Below, in pieces: positions 8,364 to 14,018 of a stretch of 14,018 bases of DNA. The position numbers were made by a program, and so were the translations under genes. The notes below the pieces were generated by a model. The model was not told where the DNA came from. It saw only the letters and a list, made by a program, of their open reading frames with translations, and made no database searches. Each line of letters begins with the position of its first letter. Positions within the stretch are counted from its first letter, which is position 1. Source of the stretch: Burkholderiales bacterium (lineage in GTDB: Bacteria > Pseudomonadota > Gammaproteobacteria > Burkholderiales > SG8-41); the NCBI GenBank assembly GCA_005800795.1, contig SYEN01000304.1, positions 1-14,018 of the forward strand, in the 5' to 3' direction.

Positions 8364-9590
8364 ACAAACCCACTTACCCCGTCGTTCTGGCAAAGGCCAG
8401 AATCCAGGTCGTACGCAAACGCGAAGCGTCTGAAATCAGGTTTTCAACTACGACTAACCACCTGCATTCCAGCCTTCGCCGGAATGACGATAATGGTTTT
8501 GATGGTGTTGGCGGGCATCCCGGCGCACGCCCAAACCCACACCACCCAAGAACACAAAATCCGCGTTACCACGCTGACCAGCGGCCTTGCGCACCCATGG
8601 TCGCTCGCGTTCCTGCCCGATGGACGCATGCTGGTGACCGAGCGCCGCGGCCGGCTGCGCATAATCAATACAGATTTCAAGCTCGACCCGGGGTCGGTCG
8701 GCGGCGTGCCTTTTGTGATGCCCCACGGTCAGGGCGGATTGATGGACGTGGTATTGCACCCCAAATTTGCCGAGAACAATTGGGTGTACCTGAGCTACAC
8801 CGCAGGCGACGGCACAAACGTTGGCACCGAAGTCGCGCGCGGTGTTCTCAAGGGCAACCAGCTTGAAAATGTACAGGTGATTTTCAAAATGGCGCCGAAG
8901 CTGCGCACCGGTTACCACTTCGGTTCGCGTATTGTGTTCGACCGCGACGGATTCATGTTCATCACACTCGGCGACCGCGGCGAAATGGAGCGCGCGCAAA
9001 ACCCCGGTGACCACAACGGCTCGGTGATCCGTTTGCACGACGACGGGCGTGTGCCGAAGGACAACCCGTTCGTGGGTAAACCCGGCTGGCTGCCCGAAAA
9101 ATACACGCTGGGCAACCGCAACATGCAAGGTGCGGCGCTGCATCCGCAAACGGGGCTACTGTGGACGCACGAACACGGCCCGCAGGGCGGCGACGAAGTC
9201 AACGTAATCCGCCCCGGAGTGAATTACGGCTGGCCGGTGATCACCTATGGCGCGAACTACGGCACCGGCACCAAGATCGGCGAAGGCACGGCCAAGGATG
9301 GATTGGCGCAGCCGCTGCACAAATGGGTGCCATCGATCGCGCCGTCCGGTATGGCGTTTTATTCCGGTAGCAAATTCACGAAATGGCGCGGTGATTTATT
9401 CATCGGCGCGCTGCGCGATCAAATGCTGGTGCGGCTGAAACTCGACAGCGAAAAAGTCGTGCGCGAAGAACAGTTGCTGAAAAATGTTCTGGGCCGCATA
9501 CGCGACGTGCGCGTGGGGCCGGATGGTTTTATTTACTTGCTGACGGATGCGCCGAATGGGGTGCTGGCGCGGGTGGAGTTGGCGGAGTAG
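8361..9590 (+). CDS. PQQ-dependent soluble sugar (aldose) dehydrogenase
   Basis: A 409-residue YliI/GdhB-like six-bladed beta-propeller dehydrogenase, periplasmic, oxidising sugars with pyrroloquinoline quinone and calcium. Visible hallmarks are GLAHPWSLAFLPDG (75-88), GGLMDVVLHPKF with the catalytic-type His133, HFGSRIVFDRDG (186-197), LGNRNMQG (250-257), HEHGPQGGDEVN (270-281) and NYGWPV (288-293). Export is indicated by a hydrophobic stretch (about 36-54) and an AHA|Q cleavage site at 57/58. The N-terminus is odd: residues 7-43 are translated from a palindromic repeat (8380-8489) and supply the basic n-region and part of the hydrophobic core. ATG 8484 would give a 17-residue signal peptide with no basic residue, so I favour the longer start at 8361, without certainty. 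A maturation ATPase/VWA pair lies just upstream. Confidence 0.92.
   Translation: MTNPLTPSFWQRPESRSYANAKRLKSGFQLRLTTCIPAFAGMTIMVLMVLAGIPAHAQTHTTQEHKIRVTTLTSGLAHPWSLAFLPDGRMLVTERRGRLRIINTDFKLDPGSVGGVPFVMPHGQGGLMDVVLHPKFAENNWVYLSYTAGDGTNVGTEVARGVLKGNQLENVQVIFKMAPKLRTGYHFGSRIVFDRDGFMFITLGDRGEMERAQNPGDHNGSVIRLHDDGRVPKDNPFVGKPGWLPEKYTLGNRNMQGAALHPQTGLLWTHEHGPQGGDEVNVIRPGVNYGWPVITYGANYGTGTKIGEGTAKDGLAQPLHKWVPSIAPSGMAFYSGSKFTKWRGDLFIGALRDQMLVRLKLDSEKVVREEQLLKNVLGRIRDVRVGPDGFIYLLTDAPNGVLARVELAE
8380..8489. repeat. REP-like palindromic pair inside the 5' end of the dehydrogenase gene
   Basis: Left arm 8380-8408 (begins CGTCGTTCTGG) and right arm 8462-8489 (ends CCGGAATGACG) are inverted copies of about 28 bp with a few mismatches, separated by about 53 bp. 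They are the familiar GTCATTCCSGCGNAGGCSGGAAT palindrome of proteobacterial genomes, translated here as PSFWQRPES and CIPAFAGMT. Confidence 0.85.
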
Positions 9591-9664
9591 TTTTGAAGCC
9601 TGGTTCCGGGCCAAAACCCCAACGCAATAACCAACGAAATGTGACAGCACTAAAAACCTAATTT

Positions 9665-9745
9665 CGTCGTTCCCGCGCTGGCAGGAACCCATAACACACC
9701 TTGTATTGCAATCGCCTTATGGTTTCCCACCTTCGCGGGAACGAC
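9665..9745. repeat. REP-like palindromic pair between convergent genes
   Basis: Left arm 9665-9693 (CGTCGTTCCCGCG ... CCCATA) and right arm 9718-9745 (TATGG ... CGCGGGAACGAC) form an inverted pair of about 28-bp arms around 24 bp. It sits between the stop codons of the convergent sugar dehydrogenase and scpB genes. It could fold into a long hairpin and serve both sides as a terminator or RNA end stabiliser; no U-tract is present. The same family and near-identical length occur at 11893-11974. Confidence 0.85.
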
Positions 9746-9796
9746 AGAGATTGATTTTGCTGTCTCCTCCACCTGTCGCTGCAAAGCCGCCAGCGA

Positions 9797-10789
9797 TCAA
9801 TGCAACTGCGAAGGCGGTGGTGTTTCTTCCGCGCTGGTTGCGACAATAATCTCCGCCGGCAAATCCTCGTCATCGTCCAGATCATCCATCAGCCCCTCAC
9901 CAGCGGAAATTGAAACCACCGAGACGCCCTCGCGCTCCGGCATGTTCATCTCCAGCTGCGCGGCGCCGCTAGCATCCACCAGCGCGCCCAAATCATCCAG
10001 CAGCGGTAGTTCTTCGAGCGAACGCAGCGACAGATCATCGAGAAACTGCTTGGTGGTGGCGTAAATTGCCGGACGGCCTGGCACTTCGCGATGGCCGATA
10101 ACGTCGATCCAGCCGCGCGCCTCGAGTGATTTGATGATGTTGCTGGTGACCACCACGCCGCGGATGTCCTCGATATCCCCGCGCGTCACCGGCTGGCGAT
10201 ACGCAATGATCGCCAGCGTTTCCATCACCGCGCGCGAGTATTTCGGCGCTTTCATCGGATGCAGCTTGTCGAGAAACCGCTGCAACTCCGGCCGCGAACG
10301 GAAGCGCCAGCCCGATGCCACGTTCACCAGCTCAACGCCGCGCCCTTCCCACGCCATACGGATTTCGCCGAGCAGCTTACGCATCAGTTCGTTGTTGGTT
10401 TCACCGCGCGGGAACATGCGCTTCATATCATTCAACGTCAGCGGCTCGGCGCTGGTGAGCAGCGCGGTTTCCAGCACGCGCTTGATGAGATCGATATCAA
10501 GCGCTGCGGTGTCCATGTCGCTATCGTCGCCCGCGCCATCCTCGGTTGCATCAAGCGCTTCGCCGTCCGTGGATTCTTCCCCGTCGGCGGACATCGCTGC
10601 ATCATCCAACTCGGCGGCCTCGTACAAACCTTCGCCAGATTCATCTGCGCTATCCGCTGTGACAGCATCATGGGTCTCGGCTGGCTCTACAGCATCAGCG
10701 GCACCCGTTGCATCACCTGCTTCAGCGACATCCGCACCCTCCCGCGATCCGTCCGTAACTATTTGTTTTTCTTGATATTTTTTAGCCAT
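9797..10789 (-). CDS. scpB: Segregation and condensation protein B
   Basis: ScpB dimer subunit of the SMC-ScpAB condensin, which organises and separates chromosomes. I choose ATG 10789 (MAKKYQEKQ, 330 residues). It has a GAGG Shine-Dalgarno 6 nt upstream and overlaps the scpA stop by 8 bp; an upstream ATG at 10816 would add nine residues without such support. The conserved winged-helix core runs from about residue 98 (LIKRVLETALLTSAEPL) through YSRAVMETLAIIAYRQPVTRGDIEDIRGV to GRPAIYATTKQFLDDLSL. Residues 17-102 are an extension with about thirty Asp/Glu and no Lys or Arg, and the C-terminal tail is acidic too. Typical ScpB is about 180-200 residues. It is translated after scpA in a two-gene operon. 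Confidence 0.95.
   Translation of the reverse strand: MAKKYQEKQIVTDGSREGADVAEAGDATGAADAVEPAETHDAVTADSADESGEGLYEAAELDDAAMSADGEESTDGEALDATEDGAGDDSDMDTAALDIDLIKRVLETALLTSAEPLTLNDMKRMFPRGETNNELMRKLLGEIRMAWEGRGVELVNVASGWRFRSRPELQRFLDKLHPMKAPKYSRAVMETLAIIAYRQPVTRGDIEDIRGVVVTSNIIKSLEARGWIDVIGHREVPGRPAIYATTKQFLDDLSLRSLEELPLLDDLGALVDASGAAQLEMNMPEREGVSVVSISAGEGLMDDLDDDEDLPAEIIVATSAEETPPPSQLH
10754..10784 (-). repeat. Dispersed AT-rich motif, copy 4 (inside scpB 5' coding end)
   Basis: Minus-strand AAGAAAAACAAATAGTTACG fits the consensus, but here it is coding: it encodes the KYQEKQIVT part of the ScpB N-terminus. A further stretch, TGATATTTTTTA on the plus strand, is shared with copy 1 (1153-1164). 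Confidence 0.4.
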
Positions 10790-11654
10790 TCTGAACCTCG
10801 CCCCCCTCGCTCCCAACGGTAACCGCGCTGCCCAATTTGACGTAAATCGCCGCGTAGGCCTGCTCCTGTGAAATTTGTATCAGCGTTTCACGCGCCAGCT
10901 CCAGCACTGCGATAAATGTAACCACAAGCACCGGCAGGCCTTCATCCACCGAAAACAACTCCGTGAATTCGACAAACTCGGCGTCCTGCAGGCGACGCAA
11001 AATGCGCGTCATGTGCGCGCGCACCGACAATTGCTCTCGCGTGATTTTGTGATGCTGATTGACCTTGGCGCGATTCAGAATCGTCAGCCATGCCATTTTC
11101 AGATCAATCGGCGAAACCTCCGGCGGAATCGCGTCATCGCGCTCGAATAACACCTGCGCCAACTGATAATCGCGCCCGGCAACCGGTATTTCCCCTATGC
11201 CTTGCGCAGCCTTTTTCATCTGCTCGTATTCGAGCAAACGCCGCACCAGCTCCGCGCGCGGGTCTTCTTCCAATGTATTCGCACCCGGCGGGCGCGGCAA
11301 CAACATGCGCGACTTGATCTCGATCAGCATCGCTGCCATCAACAAATATTCCGCCGCCAGCTCCAGCTGGTTGGCGCGCATCAAATCCACATATTCAAGA
11401 TATTGCGTGGTCAGCTTCGCCATTGGAATATCGAGCACGCTGATGTTGTCCTTGCGGATCAAATACAGCAGCAAATCCAGCGGCCCTTCGAACTGCTCGA
11501 GGAACACTTCCAGCGCATCCGGAGGGATATACAAATCATGCGGCAACTCCGCCAGCGGCTGCCCATAAACCTTGGCCACACGTTCGACGGGGGCATCAGT
11601 AGCCGTCAGCGGTACCATCGGCTGCGGGGCAGGCATGTCCATAACAGCGCTCAT
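10782..11654 (-). CDS. scpA: Segregation and condensation protein A
   Basis: ScpA kleisin (290 residues), which bridges the SMC heads and binds the ScpB dimer. Conserved features are FLEQFEGPLDLLLYLIRKDNISVLDIPMAKLTTQYLEYV (about 50-88), then AAEYLLMAAMLIEIKSRMLLPRP (about 100-122). A mid-region VRRLLEYEQMKKAAQG follows, and a C-terminal winged helix with VTFIAVLELARE closes the protein. The ATG at 11654 has a strong GGAGG Shine-Dalgarno. The first 40 residues are Pro/Ala-rich and variable. The leader just upstream contains two CGGCCG palindromes (11664-11676) abutting the Shine-Dalgarno. Confidence 0.96.
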   Translation of the reverse strand: MSAVMDMPAPQPMVPLTATDAPVERVAKVYGQPLAELPHDLYIPPDALEVFLEQFEGPLDLLLYLIRKDNISVLDIPMAKLTTQYLEYVDLMRANQLELAAEYLLMAAMLIEIKSRMLLPRPPGANTLEEDPRAELVRRLLEYEQMKKAAQGIGEIPVAGRDYQLAQVLFERDDAIPPEVSPIDLKMAWLTILNRAKVNQHHKITREQLSVRAHMTRILRRLQDAEFVEFTELFSVDEGLPVLVVTFIAVLELARETLIQISQEQAYAAIYVKLGSAVTVGSEGGEVQNG

Positions 11655-11686
11655 ACCAACCTCCGGCCGACGGCCGAATATTTGTT

Positions 11687-11708
11687 TAAGTAATTGTTTT
11701 TATTAAAC
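11687..11708 (-). repeat. Dispersed AT-rich motif, copy 5
   Basis: Minus-strand ATAAAAACAATTACTTAAA, about 33 nt upstream of the scpA start and on the same strand. It is more divergent than copies 1-4. Confidence 0.4.
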
Positions 11709-11815
11709 ATTTTATATTTACCGCACCTTAAAAAGAGTACGTGCGTCATTTTACCCCAAATAGCGCCAAAACCTACAACCTATAGTGTTCTTATGACCAT
11801 CGAACGCTATATATT

Positions 11816-11838
11816 GATAAATAGTTGATTTAAAACGG
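11816..11838 (-). repeat. Dispersed AT-rich motif, copy 6
   Basis: Minus-strand CCGTTTTAAATCAACTATTTATC, alignable with the plus-strand form at 8342 (CCGTTTAAAACAAATACTTATG). It lies about 160 nt upstream of scpA. Confidence 0.4.
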
Positions 11839-11892
11839 TTTTTGATTAGGCGGCTGCGCGGAATTAAAGTTCGGGCAGAGGCACACGCTACT

Positions 11893-11974
11893 CGTCGTTC
11901 CCGCGCAGGCGGGACCCCATAACGCACGAACCACTTGAGACGGCTTATGGCTTGACGCTTTCGCGGGAATAACG
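11893..11974. repeat. REP-like palindromic pair upstream of scpA
   Basis: Left arm 11893-11921 (CGTCGTTCCCGCGCAGGCGGG ending CCCATA) and right arm about 11945-11974 (TTATGG ... CGCGGGAATAACG). Same family, arm length and overall span as 9665-9745, while the loop sequences differ. Confidence 0.8.
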
Positions 11975-12109
11975 CCACAAGTTTTCAAACGAAACAGTCT
12001 ATTGGGTGCAATACGTTTCGCCCATTGACGGTGCTAGACCCACCCGGCATGATGCCTCGCAAATTGGCCACGTCGTCAGCAGCAGTAGAGAATCCAAACC
12101 GGCCGCATC

Positions 12110-12304
12110 ATGAGCGAACCAATCCGCCGCAAATACTCCCCCGAATTCCGCGCCGAACGATCGCGCACGGAAATTCCCGTCGGGCGTTACGGCGAGCCAG
12201 AAGAATTGGCAGTGCTGGCGGTGTTTTTGGCTTCGCCGTTGGCGGGGTACATCACGAGGACGGTGATGCCGGTGGATGGGGGACTTCGGAAGTACGCGTT
12301 TTAG
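12110..12304 (+). pseudogene. C-terminal remnant of a short-chain dehydrogenase/reductase
   Basis: The 64-codon frame has an SDR C-terminus: EIPVGRYGEPEELA (21-34), VFLASPLAGYIT (38-49) and VMPVDGG (52-58), closing in KYAF. This matches the cofactor-fold end of FabG-like SDRs (about 250 residues), but the Rossmann GxxxGxG motif and the YxxxK catalytic residues are absent and a stop (TAG 12086-12088) lies upstream in frame. The first 20 residues (with RRKYSPEFRAERSRT) may be native SDR sequence or come from another gene; the RRxYSPEFxAE pattern also occurs in IS3-type OrfA proteins. It is not expected to be active. Confidence 0.6.
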
Positions 12305-12321
12305 CAGAATTTATCATCCAA

Positions 12322-12630
12322 ATGCTCTAGCGAACATCTCTTGCTCTGTTGTTTGCCGCTGCGATTGCGGGCGCGCTTTGGGGCGCAGATGTGTTGTCGG
12401 ATCGAAAGTATCAAATTGAAGTTGTCGCACCTGTTCAACTTTATTCACTGCCCCCACACGAATATCCATCCGTGAATCCGAAGCTGGCAACGCTACAAAA
12501 AGGTCAGCCTGTTCTAGTCTTGCGCCTCCGCTACGGCAAAGATTTTCAAGCATTTCGAGTCGAAACCCCAAGTGGAACTGTTGGATGGCTTGTTGGGGAC
12601 GAAAGCATTCGGCTCGTATCTCGGAGCTAG
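12322..12630 (+). pseudogene. Small SH3-like secreted or anchored protein gene with amber codon 3
   Basis: In one frame the sequence reads ATG CTC TAG (12322-12330), then RTSLALLFAAAIAGALWGADV, which is a good signal or anchor segment. About 70 residues follow (YQIEVVAPVQLYSLPP, then KGQPVLVLRLRYG, then GTVGWLVGDESIRLV) that resemble a bacterial SH3-like domain. The hydrophobic segment is in frame with the ATG, so codon 3 was probably a sense codon such as AAG or CAG. Without it the only starts are weak ones such as TTG 12349, which would cut the basic n-region of the signal. I do not recognise the family by name. It could also be expressed at a low level from the TTG. Confidence 0.5.
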
Positions 12631-12646
12631 TTTAGGCAACGGCAAT

Positions 12647-12730
12647 CGTAGTTCGGAACGCACAGCAGTTCTGACGAGCTATCCAATCCACCACCACAGC
12701 TGTCCGAACCGCTGCGCGTTCCGACCTACG
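12647..12730. repeat. Palindromic pair of a second repeat family
   Basis: Left arm 12647-12675 (begins CGTAGTTCGGAACGC) and right arm 12702-12730 (ends GCGTTCCGACCTACG) are inverted copies matching at 25 of 29 positions, with 26 bp between. The right arm can also form its own hairpin (GTCCGAAC with GTTCCGAC). The pattern is like the GTAGGTCGGA...AGCG...TCCGAC intergenic repeats of other proteobacteria and unlike the GTCGTTCC family elsewhere in this window. It lies just upstream of the prpF-like promoter. Confidence 0.8.
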
Positions 12731-12734
12731 TGTC

Positions 12735-12740
12735 TATAAT
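12735..12740 (+). promoter_or_regulatory. Candidate -10 box for the prpF-like gene
   Basis: A perfect TATAAT stands 34 nt before the ATG at 12775. No good -35 lies 16-18 nt upstream because that stretch is the right arm of the palindromic repeat, so activator dependence is possible. Confidence 0.45.
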
Positions 12741-12743
12741 CCC

Positions 12744-12763
12744 CTGAACAATCACACGTTCAG
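12744..12763. promoter_or_regulatory. Candidate operator overlapping the predicted transcription start
   Basis: CTGAAC and GTTCAG form a perfect 6-bp inverted repeat with an 8-nt spacer. It starts 4 bp after the TATAAT, where a bound regulator would block or control initiation of the prpF-like gene. Confidence 0.4.
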
Positions 12764-12774
12764 AAATCGCAAAA

Positions 12775-13865
12775 ATGCAAACCAAAATCCCCTGCGTCAT
12801 CATGCGCGGCGGCACGTCGCGCGGGCCGTTTTTTAATCTGGCCGATTTGCCCGCCGATACCGCCACGCGTGATGCGGTGTTGCTGGCGGTGATGGGTTCG
12901 CCACACGAGATTCAGGTGGACGGCATCGGCGGCGCGAATTCGGTCACGAGCAAGGTGGCGATGATCAGTAAGTCGCAGAGGCCCGGCGTGGATGTGGACT
13001 ATCTGTTCGCGCAAGTCGAGATCAGCGAAAGCCGTGTCGACACCAAACCCAAGTTCGGCAATATGCTGGTGGCCGTGGGGCCGTTCGCCATCGATCAAGG
13101 GCTGGTGGCCGCGCAGAACGGCGAAACCGCCGTGCGCATTTTCAACGTCAACACGCAATCGCACATTGAAGCCATTGTGCAAACGCCCGGCGGCGTGGTC
13201 ACCTACGAAGGCACGGCAAGCATCGACGGTGTACGCGGCACGGCTGCGCCAGTGGGCATCAACTTCGCGGGCACGATTGGCTCGGTGACCAAAAAGCTGC
13301 TGCCGACCGGCAAGCCGCTGGATATCATCGATGGCATTGAAGTGAGTTGCGTCGATGTCGCGATGCCAGTGATCATGATGCGCGCCGAGGCCTTCGGAAA
13401 AACCGGCTATGAAACCGCGAGCGATATTGACGCCGACAAAGCACTCTTCAAGCGCATGGAAGCGATACGTCTGAAGGCTGGCGTGTTGATGGGCTTGGGC
13501 GACGTATCTAAATCAGTGGTACCCAAGATGATTCTGCTCGCCAAGCCGCGCCACGGCGGACTGATTTCATCCCGCTTTTCGTGCCCTACGCGTGCCACAA
13601 GGCACATCCGGTCACCGGTACGGTGTGCCTCACCTGCGCGTGTGCGATTTCCGGCACACTCGCGCACCACATCGCGGGGCCGCAAAAAATACCGCAGGGC
13701 ATTGTGGAAGTCGAGCATCCGTCGGGCAAAATCGCGATTGATCTGGATGCCGATTTCTCGGCAGGCAAACAGACACTCAGGCGCGCAGCATTGGTTCGCA
13801 CCGCGCGGCGGATATTCGAGGGAATGGTGCATGTGCCCAGCCACGTATGGGCCGGAAAAGCGTAA
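12775..13865 (+). pseudogene. PrpF/DUF453-family isomerase or tautomerase, broken by one frameshift
   Basis: Residues from ATG 12775 read as a PrpF/4-oxalomesaconate-tautomerase-like protein (diaminopimelate-epimerase fold). It has IPCVIMRGGTSRGPFF near the start, then DGIGGANSVTSKVAM and FGNMLVAVGPFA, and later DVAMPVIMMRAEAFG. The frame holds to GGA at 13558-13560, after which family-like sequence continues one frame over from 13563 (DFIPLFVPYACHKAHPVTGT) to the TAA at 13863-13865. One missing base between 13559 and 13563 explains it; adding one base would restore about 363 residues, normal for the GalD/PrpF group. The uncorrected frame runs to 13908 with an unrelated tail. Members isomerise double bonds of tricarboxylic substrates such as methylaconitate or oxalomesaconate; which one cannot be told. 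It may be a true pseudogene or a sequencing error. Confidence 0.85.
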
Positions 13866-13867
13866 CT

Positions 13868-13888
13868 CCGTAAGTAATTGTTTGGTAA
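13868..13888 (-). repeat. Dispersed AT-rich motif, copy 7
   Basis: Minus-strand TACCAAACAATTACTTACG fits the consensus. It lies in the 23 bp between the prpF-like stop and the transposase stop, so both genes converge on it. Confidence 0.4.
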
Positions 13889-14018
13889 TTAGGGCGAAAC
13901 GTAACTAAAGTAGATTTTAAGAAAGAGCTTGAATACGTTGTCGTTGCGGTGATTGTAACGGTATTCGATTTCCTTTAAATACATCGGGAAATAATACTTC
14001 GACACGCCGCGATAGTTG
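13889..14018 (-). mobile_element. IS1595-like (ISXO2) transposase, C-terminal end, cut by window edge
   Basis: The minus strand from 14017 to the TAA at 13889-13891 encodes 42 residues: NYRGVSKYYFPMYLKEIEYR followed by YNHRNDNVFKLFLKIYF and a short tail. The RGVSKKYFPxYLxEIEYRxNHR pattern is the C-terminus of DDE transposases of the IS1595/ISXO2 group. The rest lies beyond the window. No terminal inverted repeat could be identified in the short gap to the prpF-like gene, so the insertion may be degenerate or the end lies within the AT-rich motif. Confidence 0.6.

Larger units (their letters stand above)
11655..12109. other. Gene-free region upstream of scpA with several repeats
   Basis: These 455 bp hold no credible gene. 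They contain two copies of the AT-rich motif (11687-11708, 11816-11838), an AT-rich tract (about 11698-11720) that probably includes the scpA promoter, and a REP-like pair (11893-11974). The last 100 bp are low-information sequence that may be debris of a dehydrogenase gene (a weak DPPGMMPRKLA match in another frame at about 12034). Confidence 0.6.

Noticed and set aside
9658..9885. Minus-strand 75-codon frame overlapping the end of scpB
   Set aside because: Its end is repeat translation and its start lies in another frame of scpB.
9797..10816. Longer scpB start at ATG 10816
   Set aside because: It would extend 35 bp into scpA without a Shine-Dalgarno, whereas ATG 10789 has GAGG at good spacing and a short overlap typical of coupled genes.
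11751..11978. Minus-strand 75-codon frame with FPRKRQ and PPARERR
   Set aside because: It is translation of the palindromic repeat at 11893-11974; a similar false frame covers the repeat at 9665-9745.
11655..12109. tRNA or small RNA gene in the gap upstream of scpA
   Set aside because: I found no cloverleaf, no CCA end and no promoter-terminator pair; the only structure is the palindromic repeat.
13563..13908. Continuation of the PrpF frame to 13908 as a real 377-residue protein
   Set aside because: After 13560 this frame turns into Arg/Ser-rich sequence, while the neighbouring frame carries the expected family C-terminus.

Overview
The window looks like a chromosomal segment of a GC-rich Gram-negative proteobacterium, probably a betaproteobacterium. 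This is inferred from the gene families, the outer-membrane efflux system, the scpA-scpB arrangement and the GTCRTTCCSGCG-type palindromic repeats. I could not run a phylogeny.

Layout. (1) 1-4239, minus strand: a tripartite RND efflux operon read right to left. The order is TolC-like outer-membrane channel (2704-4239), periplasmic adaptor (1166-2707, 4-bp ATGA overlap), then the inner-membrane RND pump (1-1101, cut by the window edge). The adaptor carries unusual Lys/Gly-rich segments, including two 96-bp tandem repeat units in its tail. (2) 4548-8314, plus strand: an alpha/beta-hydrolase-fold protein whose nucleophile position is Gly instead of Ser, then a CbbQ/NorQ-type MoxR AAA+ ATPase and a CbbO/NorD-type von Willebrand A protein. 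AAA+/VWA pairs of this kind activate metalloenzymes, but no Rubisco or nitric oxide reductase gene is in view. (3) 8361-9590, plus: a PQQ-dependent soluble sugar dehydrogenase whose 5' end runs through a palindromic repeat that seems to supply part of its signal peptide. (4) 9797-11654, minus: scpB and scpA (8-bp overlap), the non-SMC subunits of the bacterial condensin; ScpB has a long acidic N-terminal extension. (5) 11655-14018: a gene-poor, decayed stretch. It holds palindromic repeats, a short-chain-dehydrogenase C-terminal remnant, a small SH3-like secreted-protein gene with an amber codon at codon 3, a PrpF/DUF453 isomerase gene broken by one frameshift, and the C-terminus of an IS1595-like transposase at the right edge.

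Cutting across all regions are two kinds of dispersed repeat. One is long inverted-pair palindromes (8380-8489, 9665-9745, 11893-11974, and a second family at 12647-12730). The other is an AT-rich motif of about 19 nt, consensus WTWAAAMCARWTASTTACG, seen about seven times, nearly always at gene boundaries. The motif, the catalytically altered hydrolase beside the MoxR/VWA pair, and the repeat-derived signal peptide are the most unusual things here.
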